NCBI GenBank assembly: GCA_025617745.1
Contig: CM046868.1
Span: 17,240,615 to 17,304,614 of the forward strand
Length of the DNA: 64,000 nucleotides
Source of the DNA: Heliocidaris erythrogramma
Lineage: Eukaryota > Echinodermata > Echinoidea > Camarodonta > Echinometridae
Reading direction: 5' to 3'
A program made the position numbers and the translations under genes. How positions within the stretch are numbered: the stretch's first letter is position 1; each line of letters starts with the position of its first letter. Shown here in pieces: positions 1-13,310 of the stretch. The notes beneath the pieces are model-generated. The model was not told where the DNA came from and made no database searches. It saw only the letters and a program-made list of their open reading frames with translations.

Positions 1-70
1 TTGGAATGTCATGACTTGATTAGATTTCATTGAAGAAAAACAAGAAATTATTAAGATGTACATCACTAGT

Positions 71-117
71 AAGGTATGTTGTACATAGTCTGGTACATCG
101 CATGTACAACATACCTT
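71..117. repeat. Perfect inverted repeat (16-bp arms)
   Basis: AAGGTATGTTGTACAT at 71-86 is exactly repeated inverted at 102-117, with a 15-nt loop. It could be a small foldback or a remnant of a transposon end. No function is evident. Confidence 0.6.
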
Positions 118-398
118 TCTTTGCGTTTGTTTTATTTCTTCAAGGAGAATAATGGCTAAATTAATAATATCTTGCATGAGATGCACATGTAATAATTTTT
201 CAAAGGTTTATTTGATCTCGTTTCGAATAATAAAGACTTCTTATCACTATGAACACGATGACAAAGAGAGCGGACAAAATATACAGCTCCTCATTGTACC
301 CTCCACAATTGGTCTGGTAGACAAAAGAACATCCCTTCATTACTATTATGTTATTATTATTATTATTGTTCGCCATGTTCATAAATCATAGTGTATAT

Positions 399-1046
399 CA
401 GAGAACCCGCCCCTGGTAGCGAGAACATCACGGCCCATCCTGGGCATCCAGCTGGTCAAATTGTGGAAGTATAGTTGTGGAGGAAGACGGGGGAGGAAGT
501 CGCTGGTAATGTCTCTTCGTGCCTTCTGAAGGATTTCCAACAGATGAGGCTCACTTGTTGGGCATATTTCTCGGACCTTCCCGTAGAACTCTTCCGATAT
601 AGCATGATTTTCAGGACCCCTTTCTCTTCTGTTTTTAAAGGTAGTTTTACATGCCTTGAGGAATGTTTGGGGTCATTTTTCTGCAGGAAGACAAACTTGT
701 GGAGGTAGTCACTGGAAATGTATTCCAATGCCTTCAGAAGATGAAGCTCACTTGTTGGGCATTTTTATCAGACCTTCCTGTCCAGCACTCCCCACAACAT
801 GCAGCTCTGTATATCGGGATGACAATCCATTATTTTCAGGACCCTTTTTCTTTTTTCTTTTTTCTCCAGGTAGTTTTAGTAAATGGGGTCATTGTCCTGA
901 TGAACGACAATACTTTTTCATCTCCAGAAGGCATAGAAAGTCATTTCCAGTGACTATCTCCATAATTACCTCCACAACTTGACCAGCCGGATGCCCAGGA
1001 TATGCAGTGTTGTGATCGCTGCCAGGGGCATGTCCTTAGATGAGAA
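399..1046. mobile_element. Foldback/MITE-like element with internal duplication
   Basis: The block at about 406-495 (CCTGGTAGCG, TCCTGGGCATCC, GCTGGTCAA) recurs inverted and diverged at about 960-1030. Inside, a segment at 545-650 is directly repeated at about 745-860 (GCTCACTTGTTGGGCAT). The 8-bp sequence GTGTATAT occurs at 391-398 and 1047-1054 and may be a target duplication, although the extreme ends do not match as inverted repeats. Open frames here are short and show no known domain. Confidence 0.55.
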
Positions 1047-1199
1047 GTGTATATGGCCAGAAACATGATAAAATAAAACTGAAAAATGAATAAATGTACA
1101 TCTCATGACATACCATTCATTTAATCATAATGTTTCCTTTAAGGGTATACACAAATGCAAAGAATATGACTTTCAATGAAAAATGAAAAACCAAAAATT

Positions 1200-1410
1200 C
1201 AATTCAATTCAATTTCAATACATTTATTTCCAATATTTCAATATTAGTGTACAAAGTAATAAATGAGCAAAATGATGTACATGTATTTTTAACAAAAATT
1301 ACGACAAAATACACATTCATGTGGTACATACATAAGTTGGAGGACACACCTCTAAACGCAAAAGCTTGAGGAGAGGGTGTCTTAGTAACACAATACATAA
1401 TATTACATAA
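1200..1410 (-). mobile_element. LINE-type 3' tail fragment, minus strand
   Basis: The block begins with repeated AATTC units, equivalent to a (GAATT)n tail on the minus strand, a common LINE 3' ending. The following sequence, including CTAAACGCAAAAGCTTGAGG, is paralogous to 32640-32775. It is only the non-coding 3' end. Confidence 0.5.
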
Positions 1411-1449
1411 TAAATATATAAAAAAGAAAATAACTACCTACAAAAAAAA

Positions 1450-1560
1450 GATAACATTCCTAGACCACTGGGCTTGATTGGAGGAAAAAAGAAAAAAGGA
1501 AAGTGAGAGAGAAAAAAAGAGGGGGAAAGAGGGGAAAAGGGGGAAGAATGGAGGCGCAAC
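1450..1560. repeat. Purine-rich low-complexity tract
   Basis: The sequence is mainly A and G (runs of GAGAGAGA, GGGGGAAAG). It appears to be simple sequence without coding potential. Confidence 0.6.
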
Positions 1561-1679
1561 ATAAAAGGAGTACGGAGAAGAGAAGTATGGTGGTGTTCCC
1601 AAAATGTTGATGTGTTTCTGAGATGAAAATACTAGTTTTCTGCATGACTATACCAATGACCTTCTCATTTTGCTGGAAA

Positions 1680-1887
1680 TTGTATTTTGGGGATAGGTTG
1701 CCTTTTTAACGCATGACTGCCCCTTTACATATATGTTAAACTGGTGTCACCATGAAGGGTGATGTCTACTCCTCAGTTTGATACCAAATTGTTGCAATAC
1801 AACACATCTGATGATAAATAAACTGTGGGTGATTGTGAGAAATAAGTTCTTATTACAGGTGTACTCGAACTTTTGGAGGACAGTGTA
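1680..1887. mobile_element. Possible Tc1/mariner terminal fragment
   Basis: The segment ends GAACTTTTGGAGGACAGTGTA, which resembles the terminal inverted repeats of many Tc1/mariner elements. No matching opposite end was found, so this is at best a truncated element. Confidence 0.3.
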
Positions 1888-2370
1888 TATATGAGGTAAT
1901 TATTGCACTTTGATTTTTAAACATTAGTATAGCAATTTGGCAGGTATATGAATATCAAATATGTGAAATATGTTTAAAGTTTTTAGCCTGAAAAGTTGAT
2001 TACCTTTCAAATATCACAATTCCGACATGTCTCATTAACAAATACCTTATTATACACCACTCAGAATACACTGTCACTTAACATGTTTTATATTGGTCTG
2101 GTAAACATGCTAAATACTTGTCAGAATAATGCCCCGTTATTTCTTGAGAGTCCGAACGATGTACGTTCATTTCTATATTTCGGGGGGTTTACTTCGAATT
2201 AAATGGAAAAAAGTTACATGTCATAACTTTCCAATATGATAAGAAACAAAAATTATGTGACTGCACATCACTCAGGTATATACAATTATCACGATTCTAT
2301 ACTCCAACACATGTTTGTCACAATCATGCCCAACACCGTGGCTTGTACACAGCAGGCTTTGAGGATCCTA

Positions 2371-3475
2371 CTAGACCCCTTTTACATCACCCAAAAGTCG
2401 CGGCCAGGCCGCGACTCAGCCACGGCCTGGCCGCGACTTTTGGGTGATGTAAAAGCAAAAGGGGCCAGGCCCGAGGCCAGGCCGCGGCTAGCCTTTTGAC
2501 AAGGCCTCGTGACTTGGCCATTTTCCTCGTCATGCTGTGCCTGAGATGAGACTAGCCGGCGACGAAAAGAATCAACACGGCCCGGGTGAACGCGCGATCG
2601 AGCGACTTTAGTCGCGAGGCCTTTTGGAACCTGGGTTTCCATCGTCCGATATGAATTATTCACGAGTTGACATTCGTATGCTAACACGCCTACACCGAGG
2701 ATTATCGACCAATCACAACGGTCTCTTCGGGGCTTGCTTTCCATGTGATTCGTTCATGATTGATGTAGCTTGCGCCGGGTGCAGTACGTGCTGAGCGAGC
2801 CAGCGCTCGAGCTGTTGAAGGCGATTTTCATACCAAATTTATGCTGACGTCATGCGAAGATACGTTCGCTGATTGGCTCCTACCAAAAAGGTAGCAGATC
2901 CTCGCTAGGAACAAAGGATAACATAAGAAATACAAGCCAGGTTGCAAAAGGCCCATCGAGACACGTCGCTCGATAGCGCATTCACCGGGCTGGGCGGCTA
3001 GTCTTGTTATGCAGCCACTACTAGCTTACTTGCCAAGAAAAATAGCCAAGTCACGAGGGCCTTGTCAAAAGGCTAGGCCGCGGCCAGTTTTCGGACCAGC
3101 TCAGGAGGTAGTCTGAGCCCGGGCTGAGCCGCGGCTCGGCCACGACCCGAGGTAGTGTAAAAGCAAACGGGGCCTGGCCGTGGCCGTTTATGCTAATGAG
3201 GTGCGTGCAACGTCACATTTTGAGCGATGACTTCATTCTTTCCCCGCACGCCCGACATAGTTTTATCATCGTCAATATTATTTGTTTACAAGTAGAGCGC
3301 CACAAACGGCGCATTCACGGAAGCGGGGCCAGGCTTGGCCGCGACCAAGCCGTGTAATGTAAAAGGGTGAATCGTTTGGGTGAGGCGAGTACCACCCACT
3401 GTGTTGGTTGGGGCCTGGCCGCGGCCGAGCCACGGCCAGGCCTCGCGACTTTAGATGTAAAAGGGGTCCTATACT
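2371..3475. mobile_element. GC-rich foldback element, about 1.1 kb
   Basis: The outer ends are inverted (GACCCCTTTTA near 2374 and TAAAAGGGGTC near 3460). A perfect 32-bp inverted repeat lies at 2380-2411 and 2423-2454 with an 11-nt loop. Further in, 2480-2518 is repeated inverted at 3044-3083 with two 1-base gaps, and 2575-2640 is a diverged inverted match of about 2930-3000. GGCCGCGG and GGCCAGGCC motifs recur throughout, in contrast to the AT-rich surroundings. No protein domain was found. Confidence 0.7.
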
Positions 3476-3479
3476 GACT

Positions 3480-4635
3480 ATATGGAATAGATAATCGTGG
3501 AATTTTTCTCTTAAAGTGTTCTCCATCGTTTCACTCATGGAAGTTATTTTAGAGGTCTGTTACCCCGTGAACGAGGCCTTTACTCAAATACACAACACTA
3601 CAATAAACAAATCCTATGGAAATATTCTTGGATCTCAAAGCCTGAATCTATCTCATTTCTAAGGTTTGTGAGTGAGAAAAGCGAACGAGTGAAAAACGCA
3701 CTTTATTATCTCCTAAATTTTATTTTCAAAATACCCCAGTGTTATCGGGGGCATCCTATTTTTTATTATAGTTTCCAAGAAGGCGATGCTTTATATATAA
3801 AATACTATCACGGCACTCCGGTTAAAAAGACTGTATTAGAGGACCATAATCAAATATTTAAGGGCCTGACTGACTAGACCAGGAGACAATATACTCCATG
3901 CAACTTGAGAGCGGGAAAATTCTCTATTTTGAAGTGAACAGACACATTAAATACACCCTCTCTTTTCAAGCATGTTTTTCTATATTTCTCCATTACAACA
4001 GATTTCATTTTAGCGTTTATCATGCTTATAACTGCTTATCGTCCCACATTATCTTTGTATGGCGTTTTTAAGCAATCTCCTTGAAATGTCAGCATTTCCT
4101 GTCCAATCTAACCCTTTTTAAAAATCAAAATGCACCATATAGAGCGCTTCAATTTCGTCCTATAGGCTGATAAGAATAAACAATGATCTTCCAAATGTCA
4201 AGATAGTTTAATAATTAAAATGTCATTCAAAAGGTAACATATCTCCATTCATTTTCGTCAGATGTCATTCAAATTCTGACCTGGCGATCCGCTGCAAAAT
4301 CTTATCATCAAATCCATCTTTTCGAAGTTGATTTCAAGAAATTGTCATTGAAATTCTTCTCACAGACAAGACCTTACAACGAGCGGGCGACAATTTTGAA
4401 TGACTCTTTGAACTCATTCAGTATTTGACAGAAATTTATAGCAAAATGAAAAATAAATTCCGAAAATGAAGGGCCAAATACGTAAGTTGACTAGGCCTTA
4501 TAAATGACTGTGCAATTTTATGAAGTTGCGGGACAAAGGCAAATTAAAATGTGTTCAAATTTGTTCGCCCTATGATTCTCTAGGGGGGGGGGGGGTTGAT
4601 GTTCAAGCAGATTTCTGCTCGCCAGCTGAACCCGC
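3480..4635. other. No recognisable feature
   Basis: This is AT-rich single-copy-looking sequence. Open frames are short and none resembles a known protein. A poly-G run lies at about 4581-4595. Confidence 0.5.
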
Positions 4636-4639
4636 TCCC

Positions 4640-5600
4640 GTTACAGGGCTGCCATGGACCTACTACGAACAAATTTGAATAATTCTTTGAATAACGCTTT
4701 GACAAAATCGATTGAAACATGGCATAATGTACAAAATTCGAAAATGACTGCTTGGACAACTTCATTGGCTACCAGTTGAAAAAAGAATAATGTACAAAAG
4801 TGCACTATTTGTTTATAAATGTACACATAATGTTGCCCCTGAATATCTTTTGTCATCATTGCTACAATCTTCCGGTCACTCCACTTACAAAAAATTCGCG
4901 CAACTACGGACACAAGAGCTTTCTACGTGCCTAGAATACATTCCAAAATTCATTACAGTGTTCCAGTTGCATAGAATAAGCTACCATGTGAATTACGCTG
5001 TATAGCATTGAGTCGAATTCTTTAAAGACCTCAGCCTGACCGAATTTTGAAATATACACTTTATTCATCCACGGGGAGCTATATATTTTCTGAACAAATT
5101 GAAACCAACTTCATGAGATTCCGTTTCCTGTGGAATGAGTAACAGCGTCCCGAATGTTGAGCCCCGGTGGTTTGGGCCCCGTCTCTGAGGAACGCTACTT
5201 TGCGGGGGTGAAAATTTGATGACGACATATCGTGTAGACGCACTCGGAGCTGTATACATGACATGTCGTCACACGTCTAGCGACCCCCTGCAGTGTTACG
5301 CCATAGGGGGGGGCGGACCAAAAAATTATCTTTTTTATTTTTTATGGATAAACGGAGACGAAAATTTATGAATAACCAGGGTAATTATATTCTTTGTTTA
5401 CTAAGCTTTACGTCCATATATGGTTGTTTTGGGTCAGGCTGAGGTCTTTAAGAAGCATCTTAAAACATATATATATTTACACTGTAATTAACTGCATTAC
5501 ATTTGCGTCATATTTCTTTGTTGACTTTTAGTTAGTTGATTAATTTATTTTGATCATTTATAAGGATTGGATATTGCGCTATAAAAGAAACTATTTATTA
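4640..5600 (+). pseudogene. LINE reverse transcriptase C-terminus and 3' tail (split)
   Basis: Around 4745-4900 the + strand encodes a peptide ending in L-K-K-R-I-M-Y-K, then F-V-Y-K-C, then A-P-E-Y-L. This order is typical of the region after the reverse transcriptase domain in animal LINEs. The reading frame is broken upstream of 4755. The element is interrupted at 5026-5447 by a TTAA-flanked insertion and resumes at 5452 with a lysine-rich FKKHLK-type ending. A 3' tail to about 5600 finishes in a TTA repeat. The family (L2/CR1-like versus another) cannot be settled by eye. Confidence 0.65.
5026..5447. mobile_element. TTAA-flanked MITE (piggyBac-like) inside a LINE
   Basis: This 422-bp element has perfect 16-bp inverted ends (AGACCTCAGCCTGACC and its complement at 5432-5447). 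It is flanked by TTAA at 5022-5025 and 5448-5451. TTAA duplication is diagnostic of piggyBac-type (or Kolobok-type) integration. It has no transposase, so it must have been mobilised in trans. The flanking sequence is the C-terminal coding end of a LINE, which dates the insertion as later. Confidence 0.88.
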
Positions 5601-8600
5601 TTATTATTATCATTTACTTTCAAATGATTATTCCAAATAATACCAATTATTATGTTGGTATTCTGATGATTAGAATACCCAAATCGGGATATATTTGAGC
5701 TGGTATCTGTTATACCGTGCTATGTACTGCACTGATGTACATCATGTACCTGACTGATGTACATCTTAATCATTTCTGTTTTTTCACGAAAAATAATAAA
5801 TTAATGACATTCTAACCTGTGTCATTTATTTTCAAATGATTATTCAAAGTAATAATTGTCCTTTTTTCTGCATTTTTCCGAATTAATATAGCCAAATCGA
5901 GATATATTCGAACTAGTATGTGTTATACCATGCTAAGTGCTGGACTGATGTACAACATATACCTGACTGATGTACATCTTAATCATTTCTGTTTTTCACG
6001 AAAAATAAAAAAGTTATGACATTCTAACCTGCATCATTTATTTTAGTTGATTAATTTATTTTGATCATTTATAAGGATTGGATATTGCGCTATAAAAGAA
6101 ACTATTTATTATTATTATTATCATTTACTTTCAAATGATTATTCCAAATAATACCAATTATTATGTTGGTATTCTGATGATTAGAATACCCAAATCGGGA
6201 TATATTTGAGCTGGTATCTGTTATACCGTGCTATGTACTGCACTGATGTACATCATGTACCTGACTAATGTACATCTTAATCATTTCTGTTTATTCACGA
6301 AAAATAATAAATTAATGACATTCTAACCTGTGTCATTTATTTTCAAATGATTATTCAAAGTAATAATTGTCCTTTTTCTGCATTTTTCCGAATTAGTATA
6401 GCCAAATCGAGATATATTCGAACTAGTATGTGTTATACCCTGATATGTGCTGGACTGATGTACAACATGTACCTGACTGATGTACATCTCAATCATTTAT
6501 GTTTTTCTCGAAAAATAATAAATTAATGACATTCTAACCTGTGTCATTTATTTTCAAATGATTATTCAAAGTAATAATTGTCCTTTTTTCTGCATTTTTC
6601 CGAATTAGTATAGCCAAATCGAGATATATTCGAACTAGTATGTGTTATACCATGCTAAGTGCTGGACTGATGTACAACATATACCTGACTGATGTACATC
6701 TTAATCATTTCTGTTTTTCACGAAAAATAAAAAAGTTATGACATTCTAACCTGCATCATTTATTTTAAAATGATTATTCAAAGTAATAATTGTCTTTTTT
6801 CTGCATTTTTTCCGAATTAGTATAGCCAAATCGTGATATATTCGAACTAGTATGTGTTATACCATGCTATGTGCTGGACTGATGTACAACATGTACCTGA
6901 CCGATGTACATCTTAATCATTTCTGTTTTTCACGAAAAATAAAAAAGTTATGACATTCTAACCTGTGGCATTTACTTTCAAATGATTATTCAAAGTAATA
7001 ATTGTCTTTTTTCTGCATTTTTCCGAATTAGTATAGCCAAATCGAGATATATTCGGACTAGTATGTGTTATACCGCGCTATGTGCTGGACTGATGTACAA
7101 CATGTACCTGACTGATGTACATCTTAATCATTTCTGTTTTTCTCGAAAAATAATAAATTAATGACATTCTAACATGTGTCATTTATTTTCAAATGATTAT
7201 TCAAAGTAATAATTGTCCTTTTTTCTGCATTTTTCCGAATTAGTATAGCCAAATCGAGATATATTCGAACTAGTATGTGTTATACCATGCTATGTGCTGG
7301 ACTGATGTACAACATGTACCTGACTGATGTACATCTTAACCATTCCTGTTTTTCACGAAAAATAAAAAAGTTATGACATTCTAACCTGTGGCATTTACTT
7401 TCAAATGATTATTCAAAGTAATAATTGTCTTTTTTCTGCATTTTTCCGAATTAGTATAGCCAAATCGAGATATATTCGAACTAGTATGTGTTATACCATG
7501 CTATGTGCTGGACTGATGTACAACATGTACCTGACTGATGTACATCTTAATCATTTCTGTTTTTCACGAAAAATAAAAGAGTTATGACATTCTAACCTGT
7601 GTCATTTACTTTCAAATGATTATTCAAAGTAATAATTGTCTTTTTTCTGCATTTTTCCGAATTAGTATAGCCAAATCGAGATATATTCGAACTAGTATGT
7701 GTTATACCATGCTATGTGCTGGACTGATGTACAACACGTACCTGACTGATGTACATCTTAATCATTTCTGTTTTTCACGAAAAATAAAAAAGTTATGACA
7801 TTCTAACCTGTGTCATTTACTTTCAAATGATTATTCAAAGTAATAATTGTCTTTTTTCTGCATTTTTCCGAATTAGTATAGCCAAATGGAGATATATTCG
7901 AACTAGTATGTGTTATACCATGCTATGTGCTGGACTGATGTACAACATGTGCCTGACTGATGTACATCTTAATCATTTCTGTTTTTCTCGAAAAATAATA
8001 AATTAATGACATTCTAACCTGTGTCATTTATTTTCAAATGATTATTCAAAGTAATAATTGTCCTTTTTTCTGCATTTTTCCGAATTAGTATAGCCAAATC
8101 GAGATATATTCGAACTAGTATGTGTTATACCATGCTAAGTGCTGGACTGATGTACAACATGTACCTGACTGATGTACATCTTAATCATTTCTGTTTTTCA
8201 CGAAAAATAAAAAAGTTATGACATTCTAACCTGTGGCATTTACTTTCAAATGATTATTCAAAGTAATAATTGTCTTTTTTCTGCATTTTTCCGAATTAGT
8301 ATAGCCAAATCGAGATATATTCGAACTAGTATGTGTTATACCATGCTATGTGCTGGACTGATGTACAACATGTACCTGACTGATGTACATCTTAATCATT
8401 TCTGTTTTTCACGAAAAATAAAAAAGTTATGACATTCTAACCTGTGTCATTTACTTTCAAATGATTATTCAAAGTAATAATTGTCTTTTTTCTGCATTTT
8501 TCCGAATTAGTATAGCCAAATGGAGATATATTCGAACTAGTATGTGTTATACCATGCTATGTGCTGGACTGATGTACAACATGTGCCTGACTGATGTACA

Positions 8601-11600
8601 TCTTAATCATTTCTGTTTTTTCACGAAAAATAATAAATTAATGACATTCTAACCTGTGTCATTTATTTTCAAATGATTATTCAAAGTAATAATTGTCCTT
8701 TTTCTGCATTTTTCCGAATTAGTATAGCCAAATCGAGATATATTCGACTAGTATGTGTTATACCGCGCTATGTGCTGGACTGATGTACAACATGTACCTG
8801 ACTGATGTACATCTTAATCATTTCTGTTTTTCTCGAAAAATAATAAATTAATGACATTCTAACATGTGTCATTTATTTTCAAATGATTATTCAAAGTAAT
8901 AATTGTCCTTTTTTCTGCATTTTTCCGAATTAGTATAGCCAAATCGAGATATATTCGAACTAGTATGTGTTATACCATGCTATGTGCTGGACTGATGTAC
9001 AACATGTACCTGACTGATGTACATCTTAATCATTCCTGTTTTTCACGAAAAATAAAAAAAGTTATGACATTCTAACCTGTGGCATTTACTTTCAAATGAT
9101 TATTCAAAGTAATAATTGTCTTTTTTCTGCATTTTTCCGAATTAGTATAGCCAAATCGAGATATATTCGAACTAGTATGTGTTATACCATGCTATGTGCT
9201 GGACTGATGTACAACATGTACCTGACTGATGTACATCTTAATCATTTCTGTTTTTTCACGAAAAATAATAAATTAATGACATTCTAACCTGTGTCATTTA
9301 TTTTCAAATGATTATTCAAAGTAATAATTGTCCTTTTTCTGCATTTTTCCGAATTAGTATAGCCAAATCGAGATATATTCGGACTAGTATGTGTTATACC
9401 GCGCTATGTGCTGGACTGATGTACAACATGTACCTGACTGATGTACATCTTAATCATTTCTGTTTTTCTCGAAAAATAATAAATTAATGACATTCTAACA
9501 TGTGTCATTTATTTTCAAATGATTATTCAAAGTAATAATTGTCCTTTTTTCTGCATTTTTCCGAATTAGTATAGCCAAATCGAGATATATTCGAACTAGT
9601 ATGTGTTATACCATGCTATGTGCTGGACTGATGTACAACATGTACCTGACTGATGTACATCTTAATCATTCCTGTTTTTCACGAAAAATAAAAAAAGTTA
9701 TGACATTCTAACCTGTGGCATTTACTTTCAAATGATTATTCAAAGTAATAATTGTCTTTTTTCTGCATTTTTCCGAATTAGTATAGCCAAATCGAGATAT
9801 ATTCGAACTAGTATGTGTTATACCATGCTAAGTGCTGGACTGATGTACAACATTTACCTGACTGATGTACATCTTAATCATTTCTGTTTTTCAAGAAAAA
9901 TAAAAAAGTTATGACATTCTAACCTGTGGCATTTACTTTCAAATGATTATTCAAAGTAATAATTGTCTTTTTTCTGCATTTTTCCGAATTAGTATAGCCA
10001 AATCGAGATATATTCGAACTAGTATGTGTTATACCATGCTATGTGCTGGACTGATGTACAACATGTACCTGACTGATGTACATCTTAATCATTTCTGTTT
10101 TTCTCGAAAAATAATAAATTAATGACATTCTAACATGTGTCATTTATTTTCAAATGATTATTCAAAGTAATAATTGTCCTTTTTTCTGCATTTTTCCGAA
10201 TTAGTATAGCCAAATCGAGATATATTCGAACTAGTATGTGTTATACCATGCTATGTGCTGGACTGATGTACAACATGTACCTGACTGATGTACATCTTAA
10301 CCATTCCTGTTTTTCACGAAAAATAAAAAAGTTAATGACATTCTAACCTGTGGCATTTACTTTCAAATGATTATTCAAAGTAATAATTGTCTTTTTTCTG
10401 CATTTTTCCGAATTAGTATAGCCAAATCGAGATATATTCGAACTAGTATGTGTTATACCATGCTATGTGCTGGACTGATGTACAACATGTACCTGACTGA
10501 TGTACATCTTAATCATTTCTGTTTTTCACGAAAAATAAAAGAGTTATGACATTCTAACCTGTGTCATTTACTTTCAAATGATTATTCAAAGTAATAATTG
10601 TCTTTTTTCTGCATTTTTCCGAATTAGTATAGCCAAATCGAGATATATTCGAACTAGTATGTGTTATACGATGCTATGTGCTGGACTGATGTACAACATG
10701 TACCTGACTGATGTACATCTTAATCATTTCTGTTTTTCACGAAAAATAAAAAAGTTATGACATTCTAACCTGTGTCATTTACTTTCAAATGATTATTCAA
10801 AGTAATAATTGTCTTTTTTCTGCATTTTTCCGAATTAGTATAGCCAAATGGAGATATATTCGAACTAGTATGTGTTATACCATGCTATGTGCTGGACTGA
10901 TGTACAACATGTGCCTGACTGATGTACATCTTAATCATTTCTGTTTTTCTCGAAAAATAATAAATTAATGACATTCTAACCTGTGTCATTTATTTTCAAA
11001 TGATTATTCAAAGTAATAATTGTCCTTTTTTCTGCATTTTTCCGAATTAGTATAGCCAAATCGAGATATATTCGAACTAGTATGTGTTATACCATGCTAA
11101 GTGCTGGACTGATGTACAACATGTACCTGACTGATGTACATCTTAATCATTTCTGTTTTTCACGAAAAATAAAAAAGTTATGACATTCTAACCTGTGGCA
11201 TTTACTTTCAAATGATTATTCAAAGTAATAATTGTCTTTTTTCTGCATTTTTCCGAATTAGTATAGCCAAATCGAGATATATTCGAACTAGTATGTGTTA
11301 TACCATGCTATGTGCTGGACTGATGTACAACATGTACCTGACTGATGTACATCTTAATCATTTCTGTTTTTCACGAAAAATAAAAAAGTTATGACATTCT
11401 AACCTGTGTCATTTACTTTCAAATGATTATTCAAAGTAATAATTGTCTTTTTTCTGCATTTTTCCGAATTAGTATAGCCAAATCGAGATATATTCGAACT
11501 AGTATGTGTTATACCATGCTATGTGCTGGACTGATGTACAACATGTGCCTGACTGATGTACATCTTAATCATTTCTGTTTTTTCACGAAAAATAATAAAT

Positions 11601-13310
11601 TAATGACATTCTAACCTGTGTCATTTATTTTCAAATGATTATTCAAAGTAATAATTGTCCTTTTTCTGCATTTTTCCGAATTAGTATAGCCAAATCGAGA
11701 TATATTCGGACTAGTATGTGTTATACCGCGCTATGTGCTGGACTGATGTACAACATGTACCTGACTGATGTACATCTTAATCATTTCTGTTTTTCTCGAA
11801 AAATAATAAATTAATGACATTCTAACATGTGTCATTTATTTTCAAATGATTATTCAAAGTAATAATTGTCCTTTTTTCTGCATTTTTCCGAATTAGTATA
11901 GCCAAATCGAGATATATTCGAACTAGTATGTGTTATACCATGCTATGTGCTGGACTGATGTACAACATGTACCTGACTGATGTACATCTTAATCATTTCT
12001 GTTTTTCACGAAAAATAAAAAAGTTATGACATTCTAACCTGTGGCATTTACTTTCAAATGATTATTCAAAGTAATAATTGTTTTTTTTCTGCATTTTTCC
12101 GAATTAGTATAGCCAAATCGAGATATATTCGAACTAGTATGTGTTATACCATGCTATGTGCTGGACTGATGTACAACATGTACCTGACTGATGTACATCT
12201 TAATCATTTCTGTTTTTCACGAAAAATAAAAAAAGTTATGACATTCAAACCTGTGTCATTTACTTTCAAATGATTATTCAAAGTAATAATTGTCTTTTTT
12301 CTGCATTTTTCCGAATTAGTATAGCCAAATCGAGATATATTCGAACTAGTATGTGTTATACCATGCTATGTGCTGGACTGATGTACAACATGTGCCTGAC
12401 TGATGTACATCTTAATCATTTCTGTTTTTTTCACGAAAAATAATAAATTAATGACATTCTAACCTGTGTCATTTATTTTCAAATGATTATTCAAAGTAAT
12501 AATTGTCCTTTTTCTGCATTTTTCCGAATTAGTATAGCCAAATCGAGATATATTCGAACTAGTATGTGTTATACCATGCTAAGTGCTGGACTGATGTACA
12601 ACATGTACCTGACTGATGTACATCTTAATCATTTCTGTTTTTCACGAAAAATAAAAACGTTATGACATTCTAACCTGTGGCATTTATTTTCAAATGATTA
12701 TTCAAAGTAATAATTGTCCTTTTTCTGCATTTTTCCGAATTAGTATAGCCAAATCGAGATATATTCGAACTAGTATGTGTTATACCATGCTATGTGCTGG
12801 ACTGATGTACAACATGTACCTGACTGATGTACATCTTAATCATTTCTGTTTTTCACGAAAAATAAAAAAGTTATGACATTCTAACCTGCATCATTTATTT
12901 TCAAATGATTATTCAAAGTAATAATTGTCCTTTTTTCTGCATTTTTTCCGAATTATTATAGCCAAATCGAGATATATTCGAACTAGTATGTGTTATACCA
13001 TGCTATGTGCTGGACTGATGTACAACATGTACCTGACTGATGTACATCTTAATCAGTTCTGTTTTTCACGAAAAATAAAAAAGTTATGACATTCTAACCT
13101 GCATCATTTATTTTAAAATGATTATTCAAAGTAATAATTGTCTTTTTTCTGCATTTTTTCCGAATTAGTATAGCCAAATCGTGATACATTCGAACTAGTA
13201 TGTGTTATACCATGCTATGTGCTGGACTGATGTACATCTTAATCATTTCTGTTTTTCACGAAAAATAATCAATTAATGACATTCAAACCTGTGTCATTTA
13301 TTTTCAAATA
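5600..13310. repeat. Tandem satellite array, ~211-bp unit, about 36 copies
   Basis: Units repeat every 211-213 bp, each with the landmarks GATTATTCAAAGTAATAATT, CCGAATTAGTATAGCC, CTGGACTGATGTACAAC and CACGAAAAATAA. Units from about 6760 on are highly similar; the first two or three and the last are more divergent, as expected at array edges. A ~60-residue open frame occurs in many units, but the unit length is not a multiple of three and the frame does not run between units, so it is probably not coding. Variants recur at an offset of 2962 bp (about 14 units), showing higher-order duplication. The array begins directly at the 3' tail of a LINE. Confidence 0.95.

Noticed and set aside
2236..2744. 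Overlapping open frames at 2236-2499 and 2382-2744
   Set aside because: They run across the inverted repeats of a foldback element and show no domain.
7405..12876. Repeated 60-71-residue open frames, nearly identical, in the satellite
   Set aside because: They recur with the ~211-bp unit, do not continue between units, have no known domain and are lost in the edge units; they are a by-product of the repeat.
5600..13310. CRISPR-like regular repeat
   Set aside because: The units are adjoining 211-bp copies with no unique spacers, in an animal genome.
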